NCBI RefSeq assembly: GCF_900106695.1
Contig: NZ_FNMZ01000009.1
Coordinates: forward strand, 62,001 to 126,000
Direction of reading: 5' to 3'
DNA: 64,000 bases
From: Albimonas donghaensis
Lineage (GTDB): Bacteria > Pseudomonadota > Alphaproteobacteria > Rhodobacterales > Rhodobacteraceae
Shown here: in pieces, positions 37,554 to 48,147 of the stretch
Layout: each line of letters opens with the position of its first letter
How positions within the stretch are numbered: position 1 is the first letter of the stretch
The notes under the pieces: generated by a model
What the model saw: only the letters and a program-made list of their open reading frames with translations
What the model was told of the DNA's origin: nothing
Databases searched by the model: none
Made by a program: the position numbers and the translations under genes

Positions 37554-38324
37554 TTACCGGGGCGCCATGCGGATGGCGCCGTCGAGACGGATGGTCTCGC
37601 CGTTCAGCATCGGGTTCTCGCAGATATGCGCCGCGGTCATCGCGTATTCCGACGGATCGCCGAGGCGCGAGGGGAACGGCACCTGGGCGCCCAGCGACTT
37701 GCGGGCCTCTTCCGGCAGGCCCATCAGCAGCGGCGTCAGGAACAGGCCCGGCGCGATGGTGCAGACCCGGATGCCCGAACGGGCGAGGTCGCGGGCCATC
37801 GGGATGGTCATGCCGACCACGCCGCCCTTGGAGGCGGAATAGCAGAGCTGGCCGATCTGGCCTTCGAAGGCGGCGACGGAGGCGGTGTTGATGATCACCC
37901 CGCGCTCGCCGTCCTCGGACACCGGCTCCGCCGCGGCCATGCCGGCGGCGGCCTGGGAGGCGACGTTGAACGTGCCGAACAGGTTGACCTTGATGATCTT
38001 CATGAAGTGGTCGGGGTTCAGGGGGTTCCCGTCCCGGTCCACGGTCTTGGCGGCGCCGCCGATGCCGGCGCAGTTGACCGCGATCCGCTCCTGCCCGTGG
38101 GCGGCGCGGGCGGCCTTGAGGCCCTCGGTCACCGAGGCCGGGTCCGACACGTCGACCTTGGCGAACAGGCCGCCGATGTCCTTGGCGACGGCTTCGCCCT
38201 TCTCCGCGTTCATGTCGAACAGCGTCACCTTCACGCCGGCCGAAGCCAGCTTGCGCGCCGTCGCCTCGCCGAGGCCCGAGGCCCCGCCGGTCACCACCGC
38301 GGCCAGACCGCTCTGGAGTTTCAT
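37554..38324 (-). CDS. SDR family 3-hydroxyacyl-CoA dehydrogenase-like protein
   Basis: The 256-residue classical short-chain dehydrogenase has the cofactor loop TGGASGLG (12-19), NCAGIG, and the catalytic YSASK. The overall pattern ([40 protein letters not shown] and [17 protein letters not shown]) matches the HSD17B10-type 3-hydroxyacyl-CoA dehydrogenases, which act in fatty-acid or branched amino-acid breakdown. AGGAG precedes the ATG at 38324. It forms a same-strand group with a rhodanese gene and a thiolase upstream. Confidence 0.85.
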   Translation of the reverse strand: MKLQSGLAAVVTGGASGLGEATARKLASAGVKVTLFDMNAEKGEAVAKDIGGLFAKVDVSDPASVTEGLKAARAAHGQERIAVNCAGIGGAAKTVDRDGNPLNPDHFMKIIKVNLFGTFNVASQAAAGMAAAEPVSEDGERGVIINTASVAAFEGQIGQLCYSASKGGVVGMTIPMARDLARSGIRVCTIAPGLFLTPLLMGLPEEARKSLGAQVPFPSRLGDPSEYAMTAAHICENPMLNGETIRLDGAIRMAPR

Positions 38325-38473
38325 CGCGTTTCTCCTGTTTGCTGTGTCGTCGGATCGCCCGGCGGCGCGCGCCGGAGCGCCCCCTGTTCGGGGCGAGGGC
38401 CGCGGGCGAGGGTTGGAAATCGGGGCGCGGGGACGGGGATGGGCCCGGAGACCCGTCCGCCCCCCCGGCCCCC

Positions 38474-38875
38474 TCAGCGCTGCTTGGGCTCGACCGTCTC
38501 GACCGGACCGCCGGCCTTCTTCCAGCCGCCGAAGCCGGTCTCGATATGGGCGACGGGCTCGAGCCCCATGTCGGCCGCGATCTTGGTGGCGAGCGCCGAG
38601 CGCATGCCGCCGGCGCAGAAGAAGACGAACTTCTTGCCCGAGCGGAATTCTTCCTTGGCGTAGGGGCTGTCCGGGTCGATCCAGAATTCCAGCATGCCGC
38701 GGGGCACGTGCCAGGCGCCGGGGACGGCCCCGTCGCGCCACAGCTCGCGGATGTCGCGGATGTCGACGAAGGTGATGTCGTCGGCGCCGTGCAGGGCGAT
38801 GGCCTGCTCGGCGGTCAGCACCTCCAGCTCGGCGTTGGCCGCCTTCACCATTTCCTTGGTGCTCTTGATAGCCAT
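38474..38875 (-). CDS. Rhodanese-like domain protein
   Basis: The 133-residue protein consists of one rhodanese domain, with [20 protein letters not shown] in the N-terminal half and the active-site Cys87 in [11 protein letters not shown]. Single-domain rhodaneses carry sulfur as a persulfide. The active-site loop CAGGMRS is of the usual six-residue size. It lies 149 bases upstream of the SDR gene on the same strand. The 75 bases before its start are AT-rich and may hold a promoter. Confidence 0.85.
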   Translation of the reverse strand: MAIKSTKEMVKAANAELEVLTAEQAIALHGADDITFVDIRDIRELWRDGAVPGAWHVPRGMLEFWIDPDSPYAKEEFRSGKKFVFFCAGGMRSALATKIAADMGLEPVAHIETGFGGWKKAGGPVETVEPKQR

Positions 38876-39034
38876 GGTCGTTCTCCCGTCCGGACCGGCG
38901 TTGGGGCCGCGGTCCTGTTAACCGATTGATTAATGCCTGCGCCCAAGTTCCGCAAGGCGAAACAGGGATGCGGGCGGGTCGCGGCGGCGAAGCGAAGCTC
39001 GGGCCCGTCGGGGGCGGAAGCCCCCTCGGCCCCG

Positions 39035-39072
39035 CGACCCGCGCCGCGGGTCGGGCGCCCGGAAAGGCGCCC
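39035..39072 (-). terminator. Paired hairpins after the thiolase gene
   Basis: Two adjacent stems lie just past the minus-strand thiolase stop at 39081: 7 bp (39053-39059 with 39066-39072) and 8 bp (39035-39042 with 39046-39053). No T-run is present. Confidence 0.4.
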
Positions 39073-39080
39073 GCGCGGCG

Positions 39081-40274
<1,194 letters not shown>

Positions 40275-40792
40275 CGCTTCGCCTCCCTGATGGTGTGTTT
40301 GAGGCGCATTTGGGGGCGCCGGGGGGGGCGATGCAAGGGTCGGGACCGTGGCGCGGGACGTGGCCCAGGGGAGCGGCCGCCCCGAGCGCGCGCCGGTGGG
40401 ACGCCCCCGCCTGCGGCCGCCCGGAACGGGGGCGCGGGTGGCGAAGGGGAGACGGGTGGGGACGACGGCGCGGAGACCCTCGGGGGTCGGCCGGGGGAGA
40501 GGGCGCATGTCTCCGCCCTCTTCGGCGAGGCCCGGCGCGACGCCGCCGCGAGGACCCGCCGCTGGCGCTGACCGCCCGCCCGCCGGCCTGGCCGCGCCTT
40601 TCGCCGCCCCGCCCCCTGGCCACCCGCGGCCCCGGTTCCCGCGCGCCGCGGCGCCCCGGCGCCGCCCGCGGACCCTTCGGCGGCGCGCGTCTCTTCTTCC
40701 CCAACGCGCCCCCGAAACGCGAAACGGCGCCCGTTTCCGGGCGCCGTTCGGGATTTTCGACAGCGACGACCCCGCAGGGCCGCCCGCCCCGA
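40275..40792. other. Intergenic stretch, thiolase to glpX
   Basis: About 520 G+C-rich bases upstream of the thiolase gene and downstream of glpX. The glpX terminator (40723-40748) is at its right end. I see no gene. Confidence 0.5.
40723..40748 (-). terminator. Terminator after glpX
   Basis: A perfect 11-bp stem (40723-40733 with 40738-40748) with a four-base loop is followed on the minus strand by TTCGCGTTTCG. It lies 45 bases past the glpX stop. Confidence 0.55.
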
Positions 40793-41776
40793 TCACATGT
40801 TGCGCTGGCGGTAGGTGATGCGCCGGACCGACCCGGTGCGCGAGCGCATCAGGATCGTCTCGGTCTCCATCCACTCGCCGTCGCGGCGGGCGCCGCGCAG
40901 GATCGAGCCGTCGGTGACGCCGGTCGCCGCGAAGATCACGTCGTCGGTCACCAGCTCGCGCAGCGCGTATTTGCGGTCGAGATCGGTGATCCCGGCCTTG
41001 CGCGCCCGGCCCCGCTCGTCGTCGTTGCGGAACAGCAGCCGGCCCTGGAACTGGCCGCCCATGCAGCGCAGCGCGGCCGCGGCCAGCACGCCCTCGGGCG
41101 CCCCGCCGGAGCCCATGTACATGTCGATGCCGGTCACGTCGCTCTCGGCGCAGTGGATCACGCCGGCCACGTCGCCGTCGGTGATCAGGCGGATCGCGGC
41201 GCCGGTGGCGCGGATCTCGCGCACCATCTCCTCATGGCGCGGACGCTCCAGCACGCAGCAGGTGATGTCGGCCGGCGCGCAGCCCTTGGCCTTCGCCAGC
41301 GCCTCGATCCGCTCGGTCGGGGTCATGTCGAGGTCGACGACCCCCTCGGGATAGCCGGGGCCCACGGCGAGCTTGTCCATATAGACGTCGGGCGCGTGCA
41401 GCATCGAGCCGCGCGGCCCCATCGCGATCACGGTCAGCGCGTTGGGCATGTCCTTGGCGGTGAGCGTCGTGCCTTCCAGCGGGTCCAGCGCGATGTCCAC
41501 GGCGGGGCCCTGGCCGCTGCCGACCTCCTCGCCGATGAACAGCATCGGGGCTTCGTCGCGCTCGCCCTCGCCGATCACCACGACGCCCTGGATGTCGAGC
41601 ATGTTGAGCTGGTCGCGCATGGCGTTCACGGCGGCCTGGTCGGCGGCCTTCTCGTCCCCCTTGCCCACCAGCTTGGCGGAGGCGATGGCGGCGGCCTCGG
41701 AGACGCGGGCGAGGCCCAGCGACAGCATGCGGTCCGCGAAAATCGCGTCGGTGGCGGCGGGGCTCTGGTCGGGCAT
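40793..41776 (-). CDS. glpX: Class II fructose-1,6-bisphosphatase
   Basis: The 327-residue protein is the GlpX-type phosphatase of gluconeogenesis, removing the 1-phosphate of fructose 1,6-bisphosphate. Family motifs are GEGERDEAPMLFIGEEVG, the metal/phosphate site DPLEGTTLTAK near 95, GPRGSMLHAPDVYMDKLAVG, ITDGDVAG and MGSGGAPEGVLAAAALRCMG. GGGAG precedes the ATG at 41776; the open frame continues far upstream but antisense to the chemoreceptor gene and is not real. It is divergent from that gene. Confidence 0.93.
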   Translation of the reverse strand: MPDQSPAATDAIFADRMLSLGLARVSEAAAIASAKLVGKGDEKAADQAAVNAMRDQLNMLDIQGVVVIGEGERDEAPMLFIGEEVGSGQGPAVDIALDPLEGTTLTAKDMPNALTVIAMGPRGSMLHAPDVYMDKLAVGPGYPEGVVDLDMTPTERIEALAKAKGCAPADITCCVLERPRHEEMVREIRATGAAIRLITDGDVAGVIHCAESDVTGIDMYMGSGGAPEGVLAAAALRCMGGQFQGRLLFRNDDERGRARKAGITDLDRKYALRELVTDDVIFAATGVTDGSILRGARRDGEWMETETILMRSRTGSVRRITYRQRNM

Positions 41777-41926
41777 GGAAGCTCCCTGTTCGGGCGGTCG
41801 GCGAACGAAGGGCCGATCGACCCCCCGGGCATGGTTTCTACGAAGCGGGGCGGGCGGCGGCAAGGGAAACTCCTGTGACGCGGCGTCGGGGCCGGGCGCG
41901 CGGTAACCGTCTCTAAACCGACGGGC

Positions 41927-41932
41927 TATACT
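41927..41932 (+). promoter_or_regulatory. Possible -10 element of the chemoreceptor gene
   Basis: TATACT lies 34 bases before the ATG at 41966, inside the 190-base region divergent from glpX. No good -35 hexamer sits 16-18 bases upstream, so the call is weak. Confidence 0.3.
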
Positions 41933-41965
41933 AGGCGGGCGACGCAACTTCGGAAGGAGACGCCC

Positions 41966-43648
41966 ATGTTCGGCCTGTCGCGCGCGGCCCCCGATCAATC
42001 CGCGGATGCTCTGCGCCGCGCGCTGGAGGAATGCTGGGCGGTGATCGAATTCACGCCCGACGGGACCATCCTGCGGGTCAACAAGGCGTTCATCGAAACC
42101 GTCGGCTATTCGGAGCAGGAGCTGGTGGGCAAGCATCATTCCATGCTCTGCCCGCCGGAGGTGGCGCAATCGGAATTCTACAGGACCTTCTGGACCAGCC
42201 TCGCGGCGGGCAAGCCGGCCAACGGCCGCTTCAAGCGTCGCGACAAGAACGGTCAGGCCATCTTCCTGCGCGCCTCCTACATGCCGCTGAAGGATGCGGC
42301 CGGAAAGGTGACGCGGGTCGTCAAGATCGCCGCCGATGTCAGCAAGGACGCGGACGCGGAGCTTGACGCCAACGGCAAGCTGGAGGCGATCTCCCGCGTG
42401 CAGGCGATCATCGAATTCGACGTCGAGGGCCGGATTCTCACCGCCAACGAGAATTTCCTGAAGACGATGGGCTACCGTCTCGATGAGATCAAAGGCAAGC
42501 ATCACCGGATCTTCATGCCGGCCGGCGAGGCCGAGAGCGCGGAATACGCCCAGTTCTGGAAGGCGCTTGGGGAAGGCGAAAGCTTCACGAAGGAGTTCCG
42601 CCGACGGTCCAAGGACGGCGTCGACGTGTGGATCGCGGCCTCCTACAACCCGGTGATGGACCGCTACGGCAAGGTGTTGCGCGTGGTGAAGTTCGCCACC
42701 AACGTGACCCCGCGGATGCAGTCGGTGGAGACGCTGGGGGAGGCTCTGGACCGGCTGTCGAACGGCGACCTGACTCGGGCCATCGACACGCCGCTTCAGC
42801 CCGCCTACGAGCCGCTGCGCCTCAGCGTCAACAAGGTGGTGGACTCCTATCGCGGCATGGTCGAGCGGATCGGCTCGGCGACGGAAACCCTGCGCCGCGG
42901 CTCGGGCCGCATCTCGAACGGCGCCACGGACCTGTCCGACCGGGCCGAGCAGCAGGCCGCCACGCTGGAGGAAGTCGCCGCGACGATCGAGGAGCTGTCG
43001 GGCGCCATCACCTCCACCGCGCAGAACTCGCGCCACGGCACCGACGTGGTGCGCAAGGCGGCGGAGCGGACCGAATCGGGGCAGGCGGTGATCGAGCAGG
43101 CCACCGACGCGGTGCGCACGATCGAGGAGAGCAGCCGCAAGATCAACGAGATCAACAGCGTGATCGAATCGATCGCGTTCCAGACCAACCTGCTGGCGCT
43201 GAACGCGGCGGTGGAGGCGGCGCGGGCCGGAGAGGCCGGCAAGGGCTTCGCGGTCGTGGCTTCGGAGGTGCGCAACCTCGCGCAGCGATCCTCGGACGCG
43301 GCGGCGGACACCTCGCGGCTGATCAAGGAGAGCAGCGGCAACGTGGAGCGCGGGGCGCAGCTGATGACCTCCGCCGTGCAGGTGTTCGGCGAGATCCGCG
43401 AGCAGGTGGACGCGCTGGCGCGGTCGATCGCCGATATCGACACGGCGAACACCGAGCAGGCGGCCGGGGTGAACGAGATCAACTCGGCGGTCGCTGACCT
43501 GGATGCGAACACCCAGGCCAACGCCCATGCGGCGGTGGAGAACGCGGCGGCGGCGCGGTCGCTGGACTCGGAACTGTCGGACCTTGCGGAGATGCTCGAT
43601 TTCTTCCGCATCGGCGCCGCCCCGACCAGAAGCCGCCACGCCGCCTGA
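41966..43648 (+). CDS. Cytosolic double-PAS methyl-accepting chemotaxis protein
   Basis: The 560-residue protein has no membrane helix. PAS domain 1 (about 20-130: LEECWAVIEFTPDGTILRVN) and PAS domain 2 (about 140-252: IIEFDVEGRILTANENFLKT) are similar repeats, both with GKHH after the core. A HAMP-like link (RLSNGDLTRAIDTPL) leads to the signalling domain, with the hairpin tip ESIAFQTNLLALNAAVEAAR near 400-420. It has no CheR-tethering pentapeptide at the C-terminus. Other chemotaxis genes are not in the window. GGAAGGAG precedes the ATG. PAS domains may bind haem, flavin or a metabolite. Confidence 0.92.
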   Translation: MFGLSRAAPDQSADALRRALEECWAVIEFTPDGTILRVNKAFIETVGYSEQELVGKHHSMLCPPEVAQSEFYRTFWTSLAAGKPANGRFKRRDKNGQAIFLRASYMPLKDAAGKVTRVVKIAADVSKDADAELDANGKLEAISRVQAIIEFDVEGRILTANENFLKTMGYRLDEIKGKHHRIFMPAGEAESAEYAQFWKALGEGESFTKEFRRRSKDGVDVWIAASYNPVMDRYGKVLRVVKFATNVTPRMQSVETLGEALDRLSNGDLTRAIDTPLQPAYEPLRLSVNKVVDSYRGMVERIGSATETLRRGSGRISNGATDLSDRAEQQAATLEEVAATIEELSGAITSTAQNSRHGTDVVRKAAERTESGQAVIEQATDAVRTIEESSRKINEINSVIESIAFQTNLLALNAAVEAARAGEAGKGFAVVASEVRNLAQRSSDAAADTSRLIKESSGNVERGAQLMTSAVQVFGEIREQVDALARSIADIDTANTEQAAGVNEINSAVADLDANTQANAHAAVENAAAARSLDSELSDLAEMLDFFRIGAAPTRSRHAA

Positions 43649-44201
43649 GCGCGGGCGGCCGCGTCAGCCCTGTCGCCAGGCCGAACCGTTCCGCCCGCGG
43701 CCGCAGGACACGTGGCCGCGAGCGGAACGGTTTCCAACGGCATCGTCGGCGCGACGACCCGCCAGCCGGACGAAGCGCAAGCAAGGGTGAGCGGCGCGGG
43801 ACGGAACGGGCGACCGAGGAGGCGATCAGCGAGCGTCGACCACACGAGACCTTTGACGAAGCGGAGCCCCCCACGGCGCGCGACGGCTCGGATCCAGGCT
43901 CAGAGCGCCGGGCGCCGCATCGGCTTTCGGAACCGTGTTCGGGTTCGGACCTTCACCTGACCACCGAAGTCCGGGGCTCGGGCCGCCGGTCGGGAAACGG
44001 AGCCCGCGTCGCCCTGCCAGGCGCCGCCGACGCTCGCTTCTCTCGCCCCCCCCCGGGCCACGGCCCCAAGAGCCGGGCGCATCCGGACCGCACGGCATCC
44101 CGTTGGACTGCGAAAGGCCGCGCGCGGGGCGGCGTCTTTCATAGCGCCCCGCCCTGCCCCGACCCCGCGCGCGGCCGTCGCCGCGGGCCTTCCGGCCGAG
44201 T
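43649..44201. other. Intergenic stretch after the chemoreceptor gene
   Basis: About 550 bases separate the convergent chemoreceptor gene and hom. Apart from the terminator at 43684-43732 I see no supported feature. Confidence 0.5.
43684..43732 (+). terminator. Long hairpin terminator after the chemoreceptor gene
   Basis: An 11-bp stem (43684-43694 with 43722-43732) continues inward, after a 2-base internal loop, with a 6-bp stem (43697-43702 with 43714-43719). TTTCC overlaps its end. It lies 36 bases after the stop. Confidence 0.6.
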
Positions 44202-45488
44202 TCAGACGGTTTCGACCCGCAGCGCCATGGGCTGATCGAGGCATTCCTTCATGCCGCCCAGCCGCCCCAGCGCCCCGTCAAGCGCGGCGCGGGAGGTCGG
44301 GTGGGTCATGAAGATCGCCGGCGCCGCCCCGCCCTCGTGGTCATACTGGCGCATCTGGCGGATGGAGACGCCCTCCTCCCCCAGCGCCGCCGCCACCTTG
44401 GCCAGCGTCCCCGGCGCGTCATGCAGCGACATGCGCAGGTAGTAAGCAGCCGCCCCCGCATCCGCAGCGCGCGGGGCCGCGGTCAGCGACGCCGCCGGCG
44501 CCCCGAAAGCCGGCCCGATCAGGCCCCGGGCGATGTCCAGCACGTCGGCCATCACCGCCGAAGCGGTCGGCCCCTCGCCGGCGCCGGGGCCTTCGTAATG
44601 GGTGGCGCCGACGAAATCGCCCTCGACCATCACCGCGTTGGTCACGCCCGCAAGCCGGCCCAGCGCGCTGTCGACGGGCACCAGGCAGGGGGTCATGCGC
44701 TGCTCCAACCCCGCCTCGCTCATCGAGGCGACGCCCAGCAGCTTGATCCGGTAGCCCATGTCTTCGGCATGGGCGATGTCGGTGAGGGTCACCCGGTCGA
44801 TGCCCTCGGTCTGCACGCCGGCGAAATCCACGCGGGTCCCGAAGCCCAGCGCCGCCAGCAGCGCCAGCTTGTGGGCGGCGTCGACGCCCCCGACGTCGAA
44901 GCTGGGATCGGCCTCGGCGTAGCCCAGCCGCTGCGCCTCCTCCAGCACCTCGGCGTAGTCGGCGCCGCGGGCCTGCATCTCGGTCAGGATGTAGTTGCAG
45001 GTGCCGTTCATCACGCCCATCACCCGGCGGATGCCGTTGGCGGCGAGCCCCTCGCCCAACGCCTTGACGATGGGGATGCCGCCGGCGACGGCGGCCTCGT
45101 AACGCAGGGCGACGCCGCGGGCCTCGGCGGCCTCGGCCATGGCCTGGCCGTGATGGGCGAGCATGGCCTTGTTGGCGGTGACCACGTGCTTGCCGGTCTC
45201 GATCGCGGCCTCGACCGCGGCCTTGGCGGGCCCGTCCTCGCCGCCCATCAGCTCCAGCAGCACGTCGAAGTCGTCGCGGCGGGCGAGGGCGACGGGATCG
45301 TCCTCCCACGCATAGGCGTCGAGCGCCACGCCCCGTTCGCGGCCGCGGGAGCGGGCGGAGACGGCGACGATCCGGATCGGGCGGCCGCCGCGGGCGGCGA
45401 GCAGGTCGGCATGGGTCTGCACGATCTTGACCACCCCCGCGCCCACGGTTCCCAGTCCGGCGATGCCAAGGCGAAGCGGGTTGGTCAT
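44202..45488 (-). CDS. hom: Homoserine dehydrogenase
   Basis: The 428-residue protein reduces aspartate semialdehyde to homoserine for threonine and methionine synthesis. It has an NAD(P) Rossmann start (LGIAGLGTVGAGVVKIV), VVTANKAMLAHHG, the catalytic-domain segment NGTCNYILTEMQARGADYAE followed by YAEADPSFDVGGVDAAHKLA, and a C-terminal ACT domain (YYLRMSLHDAPGTLAKVAAA) likely to bind threonine for feedback control. It lies downstream of alaC on the same strand after a 508-base gap. Confidence 0.95.
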   Translation of the reverse strand: MTNPLRLGIAGLGTVGAGVVKIVQTHADLLAARGGRPIRIVAVSARSRGRERGVALDAYAWEDDPVALARRDDFDVLLELMGGEDGPAKAAVEAAIETGKHVVTANKAMLAHHGQAMAEAAEARGVALRYEAAVAGGIPIVKALGEGLAANGIRRVMGVMNGTCNYILTEMQARGADYAEVLEEAQRLGYAEADPSFDVGGVDAAHKLALLAALGFGTRVDFAGVQTEGIDRVTLTDIAHAEDMGYRIKLLGVASMSEAGLEQRMTPCLVPVDSALGRLAGVTNAVMVEGDFVGATHYEGPGAGEGPTASAVMADVLDIARGLIGPAFGAPAASLTAAPRAADAGAAAYYLRMSLHDAPGTLAKVAAALGEEGVSIRQMRQYDHEGGAAPAIFMTHPTSRAALDGALGRLGGMKECLDQPMALRVETV

Positions 45489-45996
45489 GACGGTCGGAAC
45501 CTCCGGAGACGGGTGGGCGCGAGCGGGCGCGAGGCAGGGGCGGCGCCGGGCCGGGCGGCCCGTGCGGATGCGCGGCCCTTGCTACAGGGGCCTTCGAATG
45601 GGGGCAACATGGCGAGGGCGCGCAGTCGTCGCGCCGGGCTGCGGCGCGCGGTGCGCGGCACAGGGGCCCGCGCGGCGCGGCCCGCGGCCCGGGCATCCGG
45701 ACAGCGCGCACCCGGCCCGTCGCGAGGCGCCGCGGCAAGCCCGGCGCGGGTTGCGCCCGAGCGCCCGCGGCGCGTGGCGGCCGGTCGCGGGCCGCACGGT
45801 CTCGGAGGGGCGGCCCCCCGCATCATCGGCCAGGGGCGGGGGGGCCGGGAGGGACGGGGGCGGCGGAGCGCGACGGCGCCGCCCGGAGACCTCTCCGCCC
45901 GCGCCGCGCCCGACTGCGCCGCGGGCGGGACCGGGACGCCATTGAGCGGGCGAAGGCGGCGCTCCCCCCGCAGGCCACGGGCGCGCGCGGCGAAGG
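45489..45996. other. Intergenic stretch, hom to alaC
   Basis: About 510 extremely G+C-rich bases between two same-strand genes. I see no gene, clear promoter or strong terminator. Confidence 0.45.
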
Positions 45997-47250
45997 TCAC
46001 TCGGCGGCGGCGCGGGCCTCGGCTTCAACATGGCGGGCCATGGCCGCCTCGGGGTCGGACAGCAGCTTCTTCACGCCGCGGGCGGCCTGGCGGATGCGCT
46101 GCTCGTTCTCCACCAGCCCGAGGCGCACGAAGCCCTCGCCGTATTCGCCGAAGCCGATGCCCGGCGCCACGGCCACCTCGGCCTCGCGCAGCAGCATCTT
46201 GGAGAACTCCATGGAGCCCAGCGCCCGGAACGGCTCAGGCGCCGGGGCCCAGGCGAACATGGTGGCGGGGGGCGAGGGGATCTCCCACCCGGCCCTCGAA
46301 AAACTGTCGACCAGCACGTCGCGGCGCGCCTTGTAGACCGCCCGGATCTCTCCCACGCAGTCCTGCGGGCCGTTCAGCGCGGCGGCGGCCGCGACCTGCA
46401 CCGGCGTGAAGGCGCCGTAATCCAGGTAGGATTTGATCCGCGACAGCGCCCCGATCAGGCGCTCATTGCCCACCGCGAAGCCCATCCGCCAGCCCGGCAT
46501 GGAATAGGTCTTGGACATCGAGGTGAACTCGACCGCGATGTCCTTGGCGCCCGCCGCCTGCAGGATCGAGGGCGGCGGATTGTCCTCGTCGAAATAGATC
46601 TCGGCATAGGCGAGGTCCGACAGCACCCAGATGTCATGCCGCTTGGCCAGCTTCACCAGCGCTTCGTAGAAATCCAGGTCGCAGACCTGCGCGGTCGGGT
46701 TGGAGGGGAAGTTGACCACCACCGCCGTCGGCGCCGGCACCGTGTGCATGCAGGCGTGGTCGATGTCGCGCAGGTAGCGCTCGGGGTCGAACACACCGCC
46801 GGGCAGCGGGATGTGGCGCAGGGCGCCGCCGGCGATGATGAAGCCGTAGGGATGGATCGGGTAGGAGGGCGAGGGCGTCAGCACCACGTCGCCCGGCGCG
46901 GTTATCGCCATGGCGAGGTTGGCGAGCCCCTCCTTGGAGCCGAGGGTGGCGACGACCTCGGTCTCCGGGTTCAGATCCACCCCGAAACGGCGGGCGTAGT
47001 AGCCGGCCTGAGCGCGGCGCAGGCCCGGAATGCCCCTGGAGGCCGAATAGCGATGGGTGCGCGGGCGCTTCACCGTCTCGACCAGCTTGTCGACGATATG
47101 GGCGGGGGTATCCATGTCGGGATTGCCCATGCCGAAATCGATGATGTCCATGCCGTCGGCGCGGAAGGCGGCCTTCAGGCGATTGACCTCGGCGAACACA
47201 TAGGGCGGCAGGCGCTTGATGCGGTGAAATTCGTCGGACGGTCGGGGCAT
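45997..47250 (-). CDS. alaC: Class I/II aminotransferase, AlaC-type
   Basis: The 417-residue PLP enzyme resembles AlaC (glutamate-pyruvate aminotransferase), a family often labelled LL-diaminopimelate aminotransferase. Evidence is RIKRLPPYVFAEVNRLKAAF at the start, MGNPDMDTPAHIVDKL, NFPSNPTAQVCDLDFYEALV, DLAYAEIYFDE, and SMSKTYSMPGWRMGF with the PLP Lys. The neighbouring homoserine dehydrogenase gene is a frequent companion. Substrate may be alanine/pyruvate or another amino acid. Confidence 0.85.
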   Translation of the reverse strand: MPRPSDEFHRIKRLPPYVFAEVNRLKAAFRADGMDIIDFGMGNPDMDTPAHIVDKLVETVKRPRTHRYSASRGIPGLRRAQAGYYARRFGVDLNPETEVVATLGSKEGLANLAMAITAPGDVVLTPSPSYPIHPYGFIIAGGALRHIPLPGGVFDPERYLRDIDHACMHTVPAPTAVVVNFPSNPTAQVCDLDFYEALVKLAKRHDIWVLSDLAYAEIYFDEDNPPPSILQAAGAKDIAVEFTSMSKTYSMPGWRMGFAVGNERLIGALSRIKSYLDYGAFTPVQVAAAAALNGPQDCVGEIRAVYKARRDVLVDSFSRAGWEIPSPPATMFAWAPAPEPFRALGSMEFSKMLLREAEVAVAPGIGFGEYGEGFVRLGLVENEQRIRQAARGVKKLLSDPEAAMARHVEAEARAAAE

Positions 47251-47635
47251 GGCGGCGTTTCCAGGGCGGTGCGATGGGCCGCGTCGGATCTGTCGCCCGA
47301 CTGCGGAGATGGGGCGGCGTCATAGCATTTTCGCAGCGGAATGACAGGCGGTTTCGCGGGGCGGGCGGGCGCCGGCCGGGAGTTCGGGGAGGAAGGCGCC
47401 GCGTCGAGGTCACGCCAACGGCCCGGTTGCGCCCGCGGCGCGCGGAGAGCGGGCGCGGAACCCGAACGCGCGCCGCTGGGACGGGGGGCTTGAAATCCCC
47501 GGCGACGGCGCAAAGGTGAAGGGGCGACGCAACGAGCTCGACGACGAAACGAAGTCGACGGGTCGAGGGCGCGAAGGCGAAGGGGACGCAGGGCGGGCCG
47601 TCGCGACGCGCAGCGGCGCGCGGGGCGCCCGGCGG
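47251..47635. other. Intergenic stretch upstream of alaC
   Basis: About 385 bases between alaC and a small lipoprotein gene, both on the minus strand. A slightly AT-rich patch at 47315-47345 could hold the alaC promoter. No gene seen. Confidence 0.45.
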
Positions 47636-48049
47636 TCAGCCCTCGGCCGCGGCCTCCGCCGCCCGCGCTTCGGCCTCCGCGGCGTTGGCGCGGCCGGCGG
47701 CCTGCAGGCGCGACAGCTCGGCCGGGCTCATCACCGGGGCGCCCAGCGTCTCCGCCGTCACCGCCGCGGCGGCGGCATCCGCGCGCAGCCGCTCCGCCGC
47801 CGCCCGACCCTGGGCCGGATCCGGGGCGCCCGGCCCGAACGCTCCCGGCGGCGGCGCGTCGGGGAAATCGGCCAGCGCCGGCCACGCCGTGCCCTGGGGG
47901 ACCGGGGTCCGCGGCAGATCCAGCACCTCGAAGGGCGAGCGCCCGTCCTCGCAGCCGGCCAGAGCCATCCCGCAAAGCAACATCGTTGCTGCGGCGCACA
48001 ATGACGCATGACGCGCGGCGGGTTTGTTCGGTTCGTGGCGATTGTGCAT
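47636..48049 (-). CDS. Small lipoprotein, unknown
   Basis: A 137-residue protein with a signal peptide and good lipobox (MALAGC, Cys near 33). A conserved-looking segment PFEVLDLPRTPVPQGTAWPA follows, then an Ala/Glu-rich helical C-terminus (SPAELSRLQAAGRANAAEAE). It is divergent from phaC, 98 bases away. I recognise no domain. It probably sits in the inner leaflet of the outer membrane or the periplasmic face of the inner membrane. Confidence 0.7.
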   Translation of the reverse strand: MHNRHEPNKPAARHASLCAAATMLLCGMALAGCEDGRSPFEVLDLPRTPVPQGTAWPALADFPDAPPPGAFGPGAPDPAQGRAAAERLRADAAAAAVTAETLGAPVMSPAELSRLQAAGRANAAEAEARAAEAAAEG

Positions 48050-48147
48050 TATGGTAGAATACTTACCGACGCGCGAAGCCGCGCGCCAGTGCCTGCGAAG
48101 CGACGGCCACGCCGAATGAGCCGCGCTCGACCCGGAGGACGACCAGA

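Noticed and set aside
41777-43639. Upstream extension of glpX antisense to the chemoreceptor gene
   Set aside because: GlpX homology and a good ribosome binding site begin at 41776, and the extension is shadow sequence of a real gene.
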